Positions 44,090-51,665 of a DNA stretch of 64,000 bases are shown one piece after another. The first letter of the stretch is position 1; each line of letters opens with the position of its first letter. Origin of the DNA: Promethearchaeota archaeon Loki_b32 (lineage in GTDB: Archaea > Asgardarchaeota > Lokiarchaeia > Sigyniarchaeales > SOKP01); NCBI GenBank assembly GCA_005223125.1, contig NJBH01000012.1, positions 41,074 through 105,073 on the forward strand, written 5' to 3'. Both the position numbers and the translations under genes were made by a program. The notes under the pieces were generated by a model. That model did no database searches. It was not told the origin of the DNA and saw only the letters and a program-made list of their open reading frames with translations.

Positions 44090-44371
44090 TTATCCTCCAA
44101 CAAGAGGAGGAGAGATAACAATTTCGTCCCCATCTTTTAATTTCGTGTCTAATTCTTCTAAGAACATATAATTTCTTCCATTCACTAGGATTACAACATG
44201 AGTCTCTAAATTTCCTTGTGATTTAACAAAGTTTTTCCTAATTTTCTTTCCATAGGTACTCATGAATTGATCGATGACCTCTCCTAATGTTTCAACATCA
44301 GTATAATTGATATGTGTTAATCCAACATCAGTTGAAAATATAGTCATTAATTTTAGAACCACATTTGCCAT
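44090..44371 (-). CDS. MoaD/ThiS-like ubiquitin-fold sulfur carrier
   Basis: A 93-residue beta-grasp protein that ends in the diagnostic ISPPLVGG, the di-glycine tail that is adenylated and thiocarboxylated by E1-like enzymes. Other MoaD-family features: ETLGEVIDQFMSTYG and VILVNGRNYMFLEELDTKLKDGDEI. It would carry sulfur for pterin (Mo/W) cofactor synthesis, or be a SAMP-type protein modifier. Closeness to the AOR gene (46592) supports tungsto-pterin synthesis. The stop codon directly follows the GG codons, which double as the next gene's ribosome binding site. Confidence 0.85.
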   Translation of the reverse strand: MANVVLKLMTIFSTDVGLTHINYTDVETLGEVIDQFMSTYGKKIRKNFVKSQGNLETHVVILVNGRNYMFLEELDTKLKDGDEIVISPPLVGG

Positions 44372-44541
44372 TAAATCTTTAATATTCTAATGGTGTTAAA
44401 AATTTTATCCAATAGAATTATTAAGTTTAATCATAAGGTTAAAAATTATTTTTAATCTTTCCTAATCTAGAAGAAAAGTATTTTTTACTTTACTAGATAA
44501 GTTAAATACACTATTACAAAATACTCATCGTAAGTGAAATT

Positions 44542-46092
44542 ATGAATCCCAAAGATGAAATCATCGAACAATTAAAACAGATGATCAATGAAAATCAAGT
44601 TCTAACAGATTTAGTAGACCTGTATGTATATTCTTTTGAGAAAATATTTCTAAACCAACTTTACCCAAAACCTGATGTTGTGGTTAGAACTTCTTCTATA
44701 AAAGAAGAGACAGACGTTTTAAAATTAGGTGAGAGGGAGAATGTTGTAGTAATTAAAAGAGGCCATGAGATTTTATCTCGTGATATCAATTCCTCTGATA
44801 TGATTATCTTATTAGATAATGTGGAGATTCCATCTCTTGAAAGTTGTACTGAGGAAATAGGAGGAAAAAAAGGCCTTATTAAAGATTTTCATGAATTAAT
44901 AAGAAGTGGACATGGAACCTATAGGAATTTTGCGTTAGCTGTTCAAAACTTACTATTTGGAAAAACACTAAGCAAATGTCAAAATTGTATCACTTGTACA
45001 GGGTATTGTACAGTATCTCCTTCTTTTAATGGGATAGAAACTTGGTCATCAAAAGGAAGAATGCTTATAGCTAAGGGAATAATGAAAGGAGAACTAGCGT
45101 TCTCAGAAAAAATTATTGATACGTTATATACTTGTACAAAATGTGGACTTTGTTATGCTCAATGTTTCCAGGATTTGGAGTTTCATGAAGCAATACTTTA
45201 TTTAAGACATATTATAGCTGAAAAGAATTTAACTCCACAGATTTTTCGTACAACAGCTAATAACATTTTTGAACATGGAGATCCTGCCGCAATACCAGTT
45301 AATCGGCGTTTATCACGATTAAAAAATATTACTAATTTGAATTTACCACAAAAAGCGAATATTCTTTGTTGGTTAGGGTGTACAGTAGCAACACGAACTC
45401 CAAAAACCGCCGAGGCTTTTATAAATATATTAAACCGGGGTAATAATGAATTTACGATGTTAGGGAAAAATGAAGGGTGTTGTGGCTATGTATTAATAAC
45501 ATCTGGATTATGGGAAGAAGCCAAAAAAGTTGCAATAGAAACAATTGAAAGGATTGAAAAGACCGAAGCGGAAATTTTAGTGACTCCTTGTTCTGGCTGC
45601 TACTACACTTTTACACGGCTTTATCCTGAAATTCTTGATGTCAATTTACCATGTAAAATCCTCCATAGTTCTCAATTTCTTGAAAAAAAGATAAAAAATG
45701 AAAAAATTAAACTTAAACCTATGGAATTAAATGTTTCTTATCATGATCCTTGCTCCCTCGGAAGACATAGTAAGGTTTATGACCCACCACGTAATGTATT
45801 GAAGGCAATACCTAATCTTAATCTTATTGAGATGCCATTGAATAGAGAGTGTGCACGATGTTGTGGAGGTGGAGGTGGACTTTGGACATTTAATAATCAA
45901 GTAAGTTTAGAAACGACTCAAACAAGGTTAAAAGAAGACTTAATCCCTACAAATGTTAATATTTTAACAACAGCTTGCCCACAATGCCAGCTAAATTTCC
46001 GTTTTGCAGCTCGCACGAAAAATCTTGCGTCTAATTCATTTAAGATCTATGACATAACAGAAATATTTGAAAAAGCTATGCAATTTGAATAA
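44542..46092 (+). CDS. HdrD/GlcF-like (Fe-S) oxidoreductase with two CCG domains
   Basis: A 516-residue protein. Residues 1-145 form an N-terminal domain that I do not recognise, without Cys motifs. Two [4Fe-4S] sets follow (CQNCITCTGYC and CTKCGLCYAQC), then two CCG domains (EGCCGYVLI with TPCSGCYYT, and RCCGGGGGLW with TACPQCQLNF). This is the layout of HdrD, GlcF and LldE-type electron-transfer or disulfide-reducing subunits. It sits between the ubiquitin-like genes and the AOR, so it may accept or donate electrons for the AOR. The partner is inferred. Confidence 0.82.
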   Translation: MNPKDEIIEQLKQMINENQVLTDLVDLYVYSFEKIFLNQLYPKPDVVVRTSSIKEETDVLKLGERENVVVIKRGHEILSRDINSSDMIILLDNVEIPSLESCTEEIGGKKGLIKDFHELIRSGHGTYRNFALAVQNLLFGKTLSKCQNCITCTGYCTVSPSFNGIETWSSKGRMLIAKGIMKGELAFSEKIIDTLYTCTKCGLCYAQCFQDLEFHEAILYLRHIIAEKNLTPQIFRTTANNIFEHGDPAAIPVNRRLSRLKNITNLNLPQKANILCWLGCTVATRTPKTAEAFINILNRGNNEFTMLGKNEGCCGYVLITSGLWEEAKKVAIETIERIEKTEAEILVTPCSGCYYTFTRLYPEILDVNLPCKILHSSQFLEKKIKNEKIKLKPMELNVSYHDPCSLGRHSKVYDPPRNVLKAIPNLNLIEMPLNRECARCCGGGGGLWTFNNQVSLETTQTRLKEDLIPTNVNILTTACPQCQLNFRFAARTKNLASNSFKIYDITEIFEKAMQFE

Positions 46093-46099
46093 ACTCCTA

Positions 46100-46255
46100 T
46101 TATTTTGCCAAACCCCTAACTTTTGGTTGGCCTGGCCATGGCCATGAGATTCTATATTTAATATTACAGTGAGGACAAGTAGCCTCTTTGACATTTGGTT
46201 GAACAGGAAAACGTTCAAGACAATTCAAACACCTACATTTAGTTTCTTCACTCAT
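46100..46255 (-). CDS. Small zinc-ribbon protein, 51 aa
   Basis: A complete 51-residue frame from an ATG at 46255: MSEETKCRCLNCLERF, then CPHCNIKYRI and a Trp/Pro tail (SWPWPGQ). The two Cys pairs (C-x2-C at about 9-12 and C-x2-C at about 27-30) form a rubredoxin-like zinc ribbon. It converges with the Fe-S gene, with only 7 bp between stops. Such mini zinc ribbons are frequent in archaea; the role is unknown. Confidence 0.65.
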   Translation of the reverse strand: MSEETKCRCLNCLERFPVQPNVKEATCPHCNIKYRISWPWPGQPKVRGLAK

Positions 46256-46512
46256 ACATAGGTCTCCTCTTACTTTAAAATACCAAATAATATTAATGGT
46301 TTAGAAGGATTCAATAATAGGTATGAAATAATTTTAATTGTTAATTTATTGTTAAAAGCGGTCTATTATATTATTCTAAAGTAATTTACTACTTATTAGT
46401 TTACGTTGAAATATTTAAATCTAATGGATAATTTAAATAAAAAGTAAAACTTTTTAATTTTTCAACTGAATACTAGTATTAAAATTGCTTCTGAGTTCAA
46501 TTCTGTTGCTTA

Positions 46513-46550
46513 AGTGGGCACATATTCCCATCGCACTAAAACGCCTAGTG
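46513..46550 (+). promoter_or_regulatory. Possible structured leader upstream of the AOR gene
   Basis: In the 336-bp gap 46256-46591 this less AT-rich stretch has two mutually exclusive hairpins. AGTG (46513-46516) can pair with CACT (46534-46537), enclosing a TGGG/CCCA stem (46515-46518 with 46527-46530). The same CACTA (46534-46538) can instead pair with TAGTG (46546-46550). It ends about 40 bp before the AOR coding region, so it could be a regulatory leader. The rest of the gap is AT-rich and shows nothing else. Speculative. Confidence 0.25.
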
Positions 46551-46591
46551 ATTCGTAATGAAATAAAATCAAGAGTTAGAGGTGGAATATT

Positions 46592-48481
46592 ATAGTTTGG
46601 AATAAAAAAATAGCTTATATTGATTTAAGTACTGGAGAAATAACAAAAAAACAGATTCCAAAATCAATTCGACAACAATTTTTAGGTGGTAGAGGTATAA
46701 ATATGTATCTTCTATACAATCACCTCGTACCTGGAATTGATCCTTTAAGCCTTGAAAACGTGTTGCTTGTAGGTGCGGGATTACTTACAGGAATTCCCGC
46801 ACTTGGAAGTGGAAGATGTGATATAGCAGCAAAATCACCTATCACTGGTGCAATTGGCGACTCAAATATCGGAGGTTTTTTTGCACCGGAAATGAGAATG
46901 GCTGGATTTGATCATCTTGTAATAACAGGAAAAGCAGAGAAACCTAGTTATCTTTGGATACATGATGGTGAAATAGAAATATTAGATGCTAGCCATCTTT
47001 GGGGAAAAGACACGTTTGAAACACAAACCTTAATCCGTTCGGATCATGGAGATGAAGAAATAAAATCTTTAGTTATCGGCCAAGCAGGTGAAAATCTTGT
47101 TCGTTTTGCTAATGTTAGAACTGGCATGAAAAATTCTGCAGGACGTACCGGTATGGGATGTGTTATGGGTTCAAAGAATCTAAAGGCTATAGCTGCTCGT
47201 GGAACATTGGATGTTGAATTTACCCATCCAGATCAATTGCTAACTTACTGTAAAGAAATGATCGATATGGTTATGAAAAATCGGTATTCAAGAGCAGCAT
47301 CAAAGTGGGGTACTTTGATTATATATAGCACTACAAATACCACAGGATTAATTCGAACAAGAAACTTTCAATTAAACCAGCTAGAGCAGGGATGGGATAT
47401 TGAACCTGAAGAAATGGATAAGTATACAATTGGTATGTCGGGTTGTTATGGATGCCCTGTCAGCTGTCGACATCGGTATACATTGAAAGAGGGATCTTTT
47501 GCCCCTATTTTTGCTGAAGGTCCGGAATACACTTCGCTTGGTGCGTTTGGTACTATGGTAGATTGTAAGAAAATGGAAACAATTTTAGTAGCAAATCATC
47601 TCGTTAATAAGTATGGTATAGATACGTTAGAAACTGGAGGACTTATAGCTTGGGCAATGGAACTCTATGAAAAGGGTATAATTACCGAAAAAATGACAGA
47701 TGGACTACGACTCGAATGGGGTAATGAAGAAGTTGTGTTTGAACTTATTAGAAAAATTTCTCAAAGGGAAGGATTTGGGAGCGTACTTGCTGATGGATTT
47801 AAAAATGCAATAGCAAAGATAGGAAATGAATCTGAATATTATGCTATTAAAGTAAAGGGAATGAGCAATTTACATTCAGATGAACGTCCAACTCCAAGTT
47901 TAGCTTTAGGTATCGCCACATCGACAAGAGGAGCTGATCATTTAAGAAGTCGACCAGCTATCGATCTTTATGGCTTACCAGAAGATTTCTTAGAAGAAAT
48001 ATATGGTGGTTCTATGTCATCAGATTATAGATCTTATAAAGGGAAAAGTCGCATGGTTTGGTGGCAAGAGCTTTTATACGCAGTTACAGATTCATTGGGG
48101 ACATGTAAATTTCAGACGGTTTTTTTGGCAGTTCATGCTCCAAAATGGGAGGAATATTCAAAACTAATCTATTTAGTTTCTGGAATGCAATATTCGATCC
48201 CCCAACTTATGGATATAGGAGAGAGAATTTACACTATTGAAAGAATGTTTAATATTAGAGAGGGATTTTCAAGAAAGGATGATGCTCTACCCGAACGCTA
48301 CTTTGAGGAAGCTACACCTATAGGACTTCCAAGAGTAAAAGGTCTAAAAATTGATAGAGAAAAATTTGAAAAAATGCTTGATGAGTATTATACCCTTCAT
48401 GGGTGGGATAATAATGGGGTTCCTACAAATAAAATCCTTCAAAAACTTGGAATTGAACGAGAACCATCTCAAATTATTTAA
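46592..48481 (+). CDS. aor: Aldehyde:ferredoxin oxidoreductase (tungsten-pterin family), apparent non-AUG start
   Basis: A member of the AOR family of about 629 residues. The N-terminal family segment KIAYIDLSTGEI, then FLGGRGINMYLLYN (tungstopterin binding), GGFFAPEMRMAGFDHL, and the [4Fe-4S] ligands in CYGCPVSCRH with a distal Cys in SLGTCKF. All of this requires the frame to begin before 46610, yet the frame (open from 46580) has no ATG, GTG or TTG before the ATG at 46703. A GAGGTG at 46579-46584 sits seven bases before ATA (46592) and four before ATT (46589). I therefore place the start at 46592. It oxidises aldehydes to acids with ferredoxin; benzaldehyde or other aromatic substrates are possible. 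Confidence 0.85.
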   Translation: MVWNKKIAYIDLSTGEITKKQIPKSIRQQFLGGRGINMYLLYNHLVPGIDPLSLENVLLVGAGLLTGIPALGSGRCDIAAKSPITGAIGDSNIGGFFAPEMRMAGFDHLVITGKAEKPSYLWIHDGEIEILDASHLWGKDTFETQTLIRSDHGDEEIKSLVIGQAGENLVRFANVRTGMKNSAGRTGMGCVMGSKNLKAIAARGTLDVEFTHPDQLLTYCKEMIDMVMKNRYSRAASKWGTLIIYSTTNTTGLIRTRNFQLNQLEQGWDIEPEEMDKYTIGMSGCYGCPVSCRHRYTLKEGSFAPIFAEGPEYTSLGAFGTMVDCKKMETILVANHLVNKYGIDTLETGGLIAWAMELYEKGIITEKMTDGLRLEWGNEEVVFELIRKISQREGFGSVLADGFKNAIAKIGNESEYYAIKVKGMSNLHSDERPTPSLALGIATSTRGADHLRSRPAIDLYGLPEDFLEEIYGGSMSSDYRSYKGKSRMVWWQELLYAVTDSLGTCKFQTVFLAVHAPKWEEYSKLIYLVSGMQYSIPQLMDIGERIYTIERMFNIREGFSRKDDALPERYFEEATPIGLPRVKGLKIDREKFEKMLDEYYTLHGWDNNGVPTNKILQKLGIEREPSQII

Positions 48482-48496
48482 AACGAGGTAAATAAA

Positions 48497-48985
48497 ATGC
48501 AAAAAATATTATTTGTCGATCCAGAAAAATGTACTGGATGTAGACTCTGTGAGATTGCATGTTCTCTTCATCATGAAAAGGTTAGTAATCCCTCTCGAGC
48601 AAGAATTCAAATTGTAAAATGGGAAAATGCTGGCTTATTTATACCCATGATTTGTCAACAATGCGAAACGCCTATTTGCGAAATTGTTTGTCCAATGGGT
48701 GCAATAAGTAGAGATGAAAAGACCGGTGCTATGCTTATCAATAAAGAATTATGTGTTGGATGTAAACTATGTGTAATGTTCTGTCCACTTGGGGGAGTAG
48801 GAATTGATAAGAATAGAAAAATTTTAAAGTGCGACCTTTGTGATGGCGATCCTTTATGTGTGAAATATTGTATTCCTGGTGCTCTTCAATTTATGGATGC
48901 AAATGTTATTAATATAAAAAAAAGAAGAATAGCAGCAGAAAAATTATCAGAATTGATGAAAAAATTGTTAGAAGTATCTTTATAA
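48497..48985 (+). CDS. Polyferredoxin subunit, four [4Fe-4S] clusters (AOR partner)
   Basis: A 162-residue ferredoxin of the HycB/AorA type with four Cys sets: CTGCRLCEIACS, CQQCETPICEIVCP, CVGCKLCVMFCP and CDLCDGDPLCVKYC. A GAGG ribosome binding site precedes the ATG, and the gene begins 15 bp after the AOR stop, so it is its electron-transfer partner, as AorA is in the bacterial three-subunit enzymes. The BamC subunit of class II benzoyl-CoA reductase is similar in layout, but the rest of a bam set is absent. Confidence 0.87.
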   Translation: MQKILFVDPEKCTGCRLCEIACSLHHEKVSNPSRARIQIVKWENAGLFIPMICQQCETPICEIVCPMGAISRDEKTGAMLINKELCVGCKLCVMFCPLGGVGIDKNRKILKCDLCDGDPLCVKYCIPGALQFMDANVINIKKRRIAAEKLSELMKKLLEVSL

Positions 48986-49017
48986 AAAAATATATGATTT
49001 ATTTAAGAGGGTTAAAC

Positions 49018-49965
49018 ATGGTAGAGAAAATAAATTTTGGTATTATTGGTGTCGGACCAACTGGAGGAATTATGGCTGCTTATCTTGCTAAAGAAGGTTA
49101 TAACGTAGTTTTGGTCGACATAAATAGAAATCATATGGATGCTATAAAAAAGAAGGGACTTACGATAACGAATCTTAAAAAATTTAAGACAAAATTTCCA
49201 AAAAAGAATATTTGTTATTCTATAGATGAGCTTCAAAATAAGAAAGTTGATACTTTATTTATTGCTGTAAAAGCATCCCATCTTAAGGAAATTTTACCAC
49301 AAATAAAAAAAGTTGTAGAACCTGGAACTACTTTAATTAGCTTACAAAATGGTTTTGATACAGAGGAACTTATTGCAGAATATGTGGGAGAAGAGAACTC
49401 TTTACGTGTAGTTGTTAACTATGCCGGAAATGTATTGGAGGATGGAATCATAAGAATGTCATTTTTTAATCCTCCGAATTATTTGGGTGTTTTAACGACT
49501 AACGCTGAAGAAAAAGCCAAAAATTTAGCAGAAATTATCAATAAAACCGGTTTAGAAACTATTTTTACTCCAGATATTAAAAAATATGAATGGACTAAAT
49601 GCATACTTAACTCAATAAGCCCCGTTTGTGTAACGACTCGAACAACAATGAAACAAACCTTGAGTATGGAAGGAACAAGAAAAATTTGTAGAGAAATACT
49701 ACGTGAAGGAATAGAAGTTGCACGAGTACGTGGTATTAACCTCGAACCAGATTTTTTAGAGAAGAGTATGGACTATCTGGATAAGGCAGGACACCATAGA
49801 GTTTCAATGGAAGCCGATATAGAGGCAGGTATTCCTTCAGAAATTGGATTTCTCAATGGTAAAATAGTAGAATATGGAAAAATTGAAGGGATTGAAACAC
49901 CTTATAATAAAATATTTGTCTCTTTAATTAAAGGATGCGAATTACCTCCTATAAATCGTGATTAA
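49018..49965 (+). CDS. Ketopantoate reductase-like dehydrogenase (ApbA/PanE family)
   Basis: A protein of about 315 residues with an N-terminal Rossmann fold (FGIIGVGPTGGIMAAYLAKEG), VDTLFIAVKASHL, and SLQNGFDTEE (family motif with the substrate-contacting Asn-Gly). The C-terminal helical domain has the catalytic-type Lys in YEWTKCILNSISP and the EIGFLNGKIVEYG segment. The start is set at ATG 49018, six bases after AGAGGG. It may make pantoate for CoA or reduce another 2-oxoacid; AOR operons in archaea often contain such an enzyme of unknown role. Confidence 0.85.
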   Translation: MVEKINFGIIGVGPTGGIMAAYLAKEGYNVVLVDINRNHMDAIKKKGLTITNLKKFKTKFPKKNICYSIDELQNKKVDTLFIAVKASHLKEILPQIKKVVEPGTTLISLQNGFDTEELIAEYVGEENSLRVVVNYAGNVLEDGIIRMSFFNPPNYLGVLTTNAEEKAKNLAEIINKTGLETIFTPDIKKYEWTKCILNSISPVCVTTRTTMKQTLSMEGTRKICREILREGIEVARVRGINLEPDFLEKSMDYLDKAGHHRVSMEADIEAGIPSEIGFLNGKIVEYGKIEGIETPYNKIFVSLIKGCELPPINRD

Positions 49966-50009
49966 ATCATAATTTACTTACAGTGAAATTATAGGGATGA
50001 AAGTTAAGA

Positions 50010-50822
50010 ATGAGTAAGAATTTGTCGACTTCAATTTCTTTTTTTGTTGGACTCGATGTGGGAACTTCATATGTAAAATCAGTACTTATTGATAATAATA
50101 AAGAGATTTTAAGCTCATTTGTTAAACGTACTGGTACTTCTATAGAGAATTCAAGTAAGACTGCTTTTGAAGAAGTTCTTTCAGGTGCATCATTATCTAG
50201 ATCTTCTATAAAACATATTACAGCGACAGGTTATGGAAAAAGTAAGGTTTCATTTGCTGATAGTAATAAAACTGAAATTAGTTGTCATGCAAAAGGAGCT
50301 TATCATTATTTTCCCAAGAAGATTACAGTTATTGATATTGGAGGGCAAGATACAAAGGTTATTAAGCTTGATGAGAAAGGAAAAATAGTTAGATTCAAAA
50401 TGAATAGAAAGTGCGCTGCAGGAACAGGAGCTTTTATTGAAGAGATTGCTTATCGGCTTGATCTCCCTCTAAAAGAATTAAATAACTTAGCAGCAAAATC
50501 TACTTTAAATGCACCTCTTGCAAGTTTTTGCACTGTTTTTGCTAAAACCGAAATTCTTACTCGTATAAAAGATGGTGAAAAAGTAGAGGATATGATAAAA
50601 AGTGCCTTTGATTCAGTTATTAGGAGAATAATTGAGATGGCTGTCCTAGAAGGTTCAATAGTTCTTACGGGTGGGCTTATAGCTCACAATCGTATCATTG
50701 GGGTAATTCTAAAAAAGGAAATAAATGCGGATATTTTGATTCCACCTCACCCACAATTAATAGGAGCAATAGGAGCAGCGCATTTTGCATTAGAAAGTTA
50801 TGTTTTAGAAATAAATCAATAA
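50010..50822 (+). CDS. BcrA/HgdC-family ATPase (2-hydroxyacyl-CoA dehydratase/BCR activator)
   Basis: A 270-residue activator ATPase: GLDVGTSYVKSVLI and DIGGQDTKVIKL for nucleotide binding, NRKCAAGTGAFIEEIAYRL and ASFCTVFAKTEIL with the two cluster Cys, and TGGLIAHN. The single-subunit form and length match HgdC-type homodimeric activases. No dehydratase gene is adjacent; the lone family subunit at 40928 in this window is the obvious candidate partner. It is distinct from the BzdP/BzdQ pair of the benzoyl-CoA operon. Confidence 0.88.
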   Translation: MSKNLSTSISFFVGLDVGTSYVKSVLIDNNKEILSSFVKRTGTSIENSSKTAFEEVLSGASLSRSSIKHITATGYGKSKVSFADSNKTEISCHAKGAYHYFPKKITVIDIGGQDTKVIKLDEKGKIVRFKMNRKCAAGTGAFIEEIAYRLDLPLKELNNLAAKSTLNAPLASFCTVFAKTEILTRIKDGEKVEDMIKSAFDSVIRRIIEMAVLEGSIVLTGGLIAHNRIIGVILKKEINADILIPPHPQLIGAIGAAHFALESYVLEINQ

Positions 50823-50864
50823 ATTTCAAAAAAAATATAGAGTTTTATTAGTTTTAAGGAAATT

Positions 50865-51383
50865 CTAGCTTATTACTCTCCCAAGATCTTTTCTAGCTTT
50901 TTTGGTTTCTTCATTTGTAATATAGAATCCAATAAAATAGGCGATTAAAACAAGACAGAAAAATATTATTGCTGATAAATAAAACCATCGTCCAAATTGC
51001 CCCATAACATCCATGATTATCCATTTCATTAACCACATAGCTGCCCCGCCACCTACGACAAATATGATATCAAATAAGGCATTAAGGAAGGAATCTTTCC
51101 TATTCTCATATTTTAAGCCTAATCTCCATAATATCGTATTTTCTATCAATTCCCAAAATATAGCAACAACAAGAACGAAAATCGATACATAATACCATGG
51201 CATAGCTGCCGGGCCAATTAAAAGTTCCCAAATAGTTATAATTAATGAGAAAATAGCAAAAGCCGCAATTCCAAAGGCAATATGGCCCCAACTATAATAA
51301 TCCCAAGGTGAGCGCCCTACATAGTCTTCAAGAAGTCCGATAAACGGTACATAATGTTTTTTTTCAGAATCTTCACTCGACAT
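50865..51383 (-). CDS. Hypothetical membrane protein, four to five helices, about 172 aa
   Basis: I do not recognise this family. It is an integral membrane protein with helices near residues 27-50, 57-78, 98-118 and 130-155. A short charged N-terminus precedes them and RKDLGRV ends the protein. The start is set at ATG 51383; a GTG nine bases further upstream is in frame. The bases before the start (GTTTAATATG) are identical to those at two other genes in this window. No catalytic motif is seen. Confidence 0.65.
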   Translation of the reverse strand: MSSEDSEKKHYVPFIGLLEDYVGRSPWDYYSWGHIAFGIAAFAIFSLIITIWELLIGPAAMPWYYVSIFVLVVAIFWELIENTILWRLGLKYENRKDSFLNALFDIIFVVGGGAAMWLMKWIIMDVMGQFGRWFYLSAIIFFCLVLIAYFIGFYITNEETKKARKDLGRVIS

Positions 51384-51665
51384 ATTAAACACAATTTTAC
51401 TTTTTTAAAAAGATTTCTAACGTCTTAATAATATAACAACAGTACATTTAATTAATAAATTTAAGTGATATTATTAGGGGTTAATTTTTTTACATTTTAT
51501 TAAAGATTTGATGTGTGAAATTTACTTATCAAGTCAACTAATTTTTAAAATTTGATTAAATATGTGGAAAATTATACCAGATGATTTAAATATACAATTT
51601 ACTAATTATTAGCTTACAGATCATTTTTTTGATCATTTAAAAAAAAAAAAAAAACAGGAAGAAAC

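Noticed and set aside
46036..46218. 60-codon minus-strand frame overlapping the Fe-S gene
   Set aside because: It overlaps the real gene end and lies in a different frame from the convincing 51-residue zinc ribbon at 46100-46255.
46592..48985. AOR plus polyferredoxin as BamB/BamC of a class II benzoyl-CoA reductase
   Set aside because: The AOR keeps ordinary AOR-type segments, other bam genes (BamD-I) are absent, and a complete class I reductase is already present; the simpler AOR/AorA reading is preferred.
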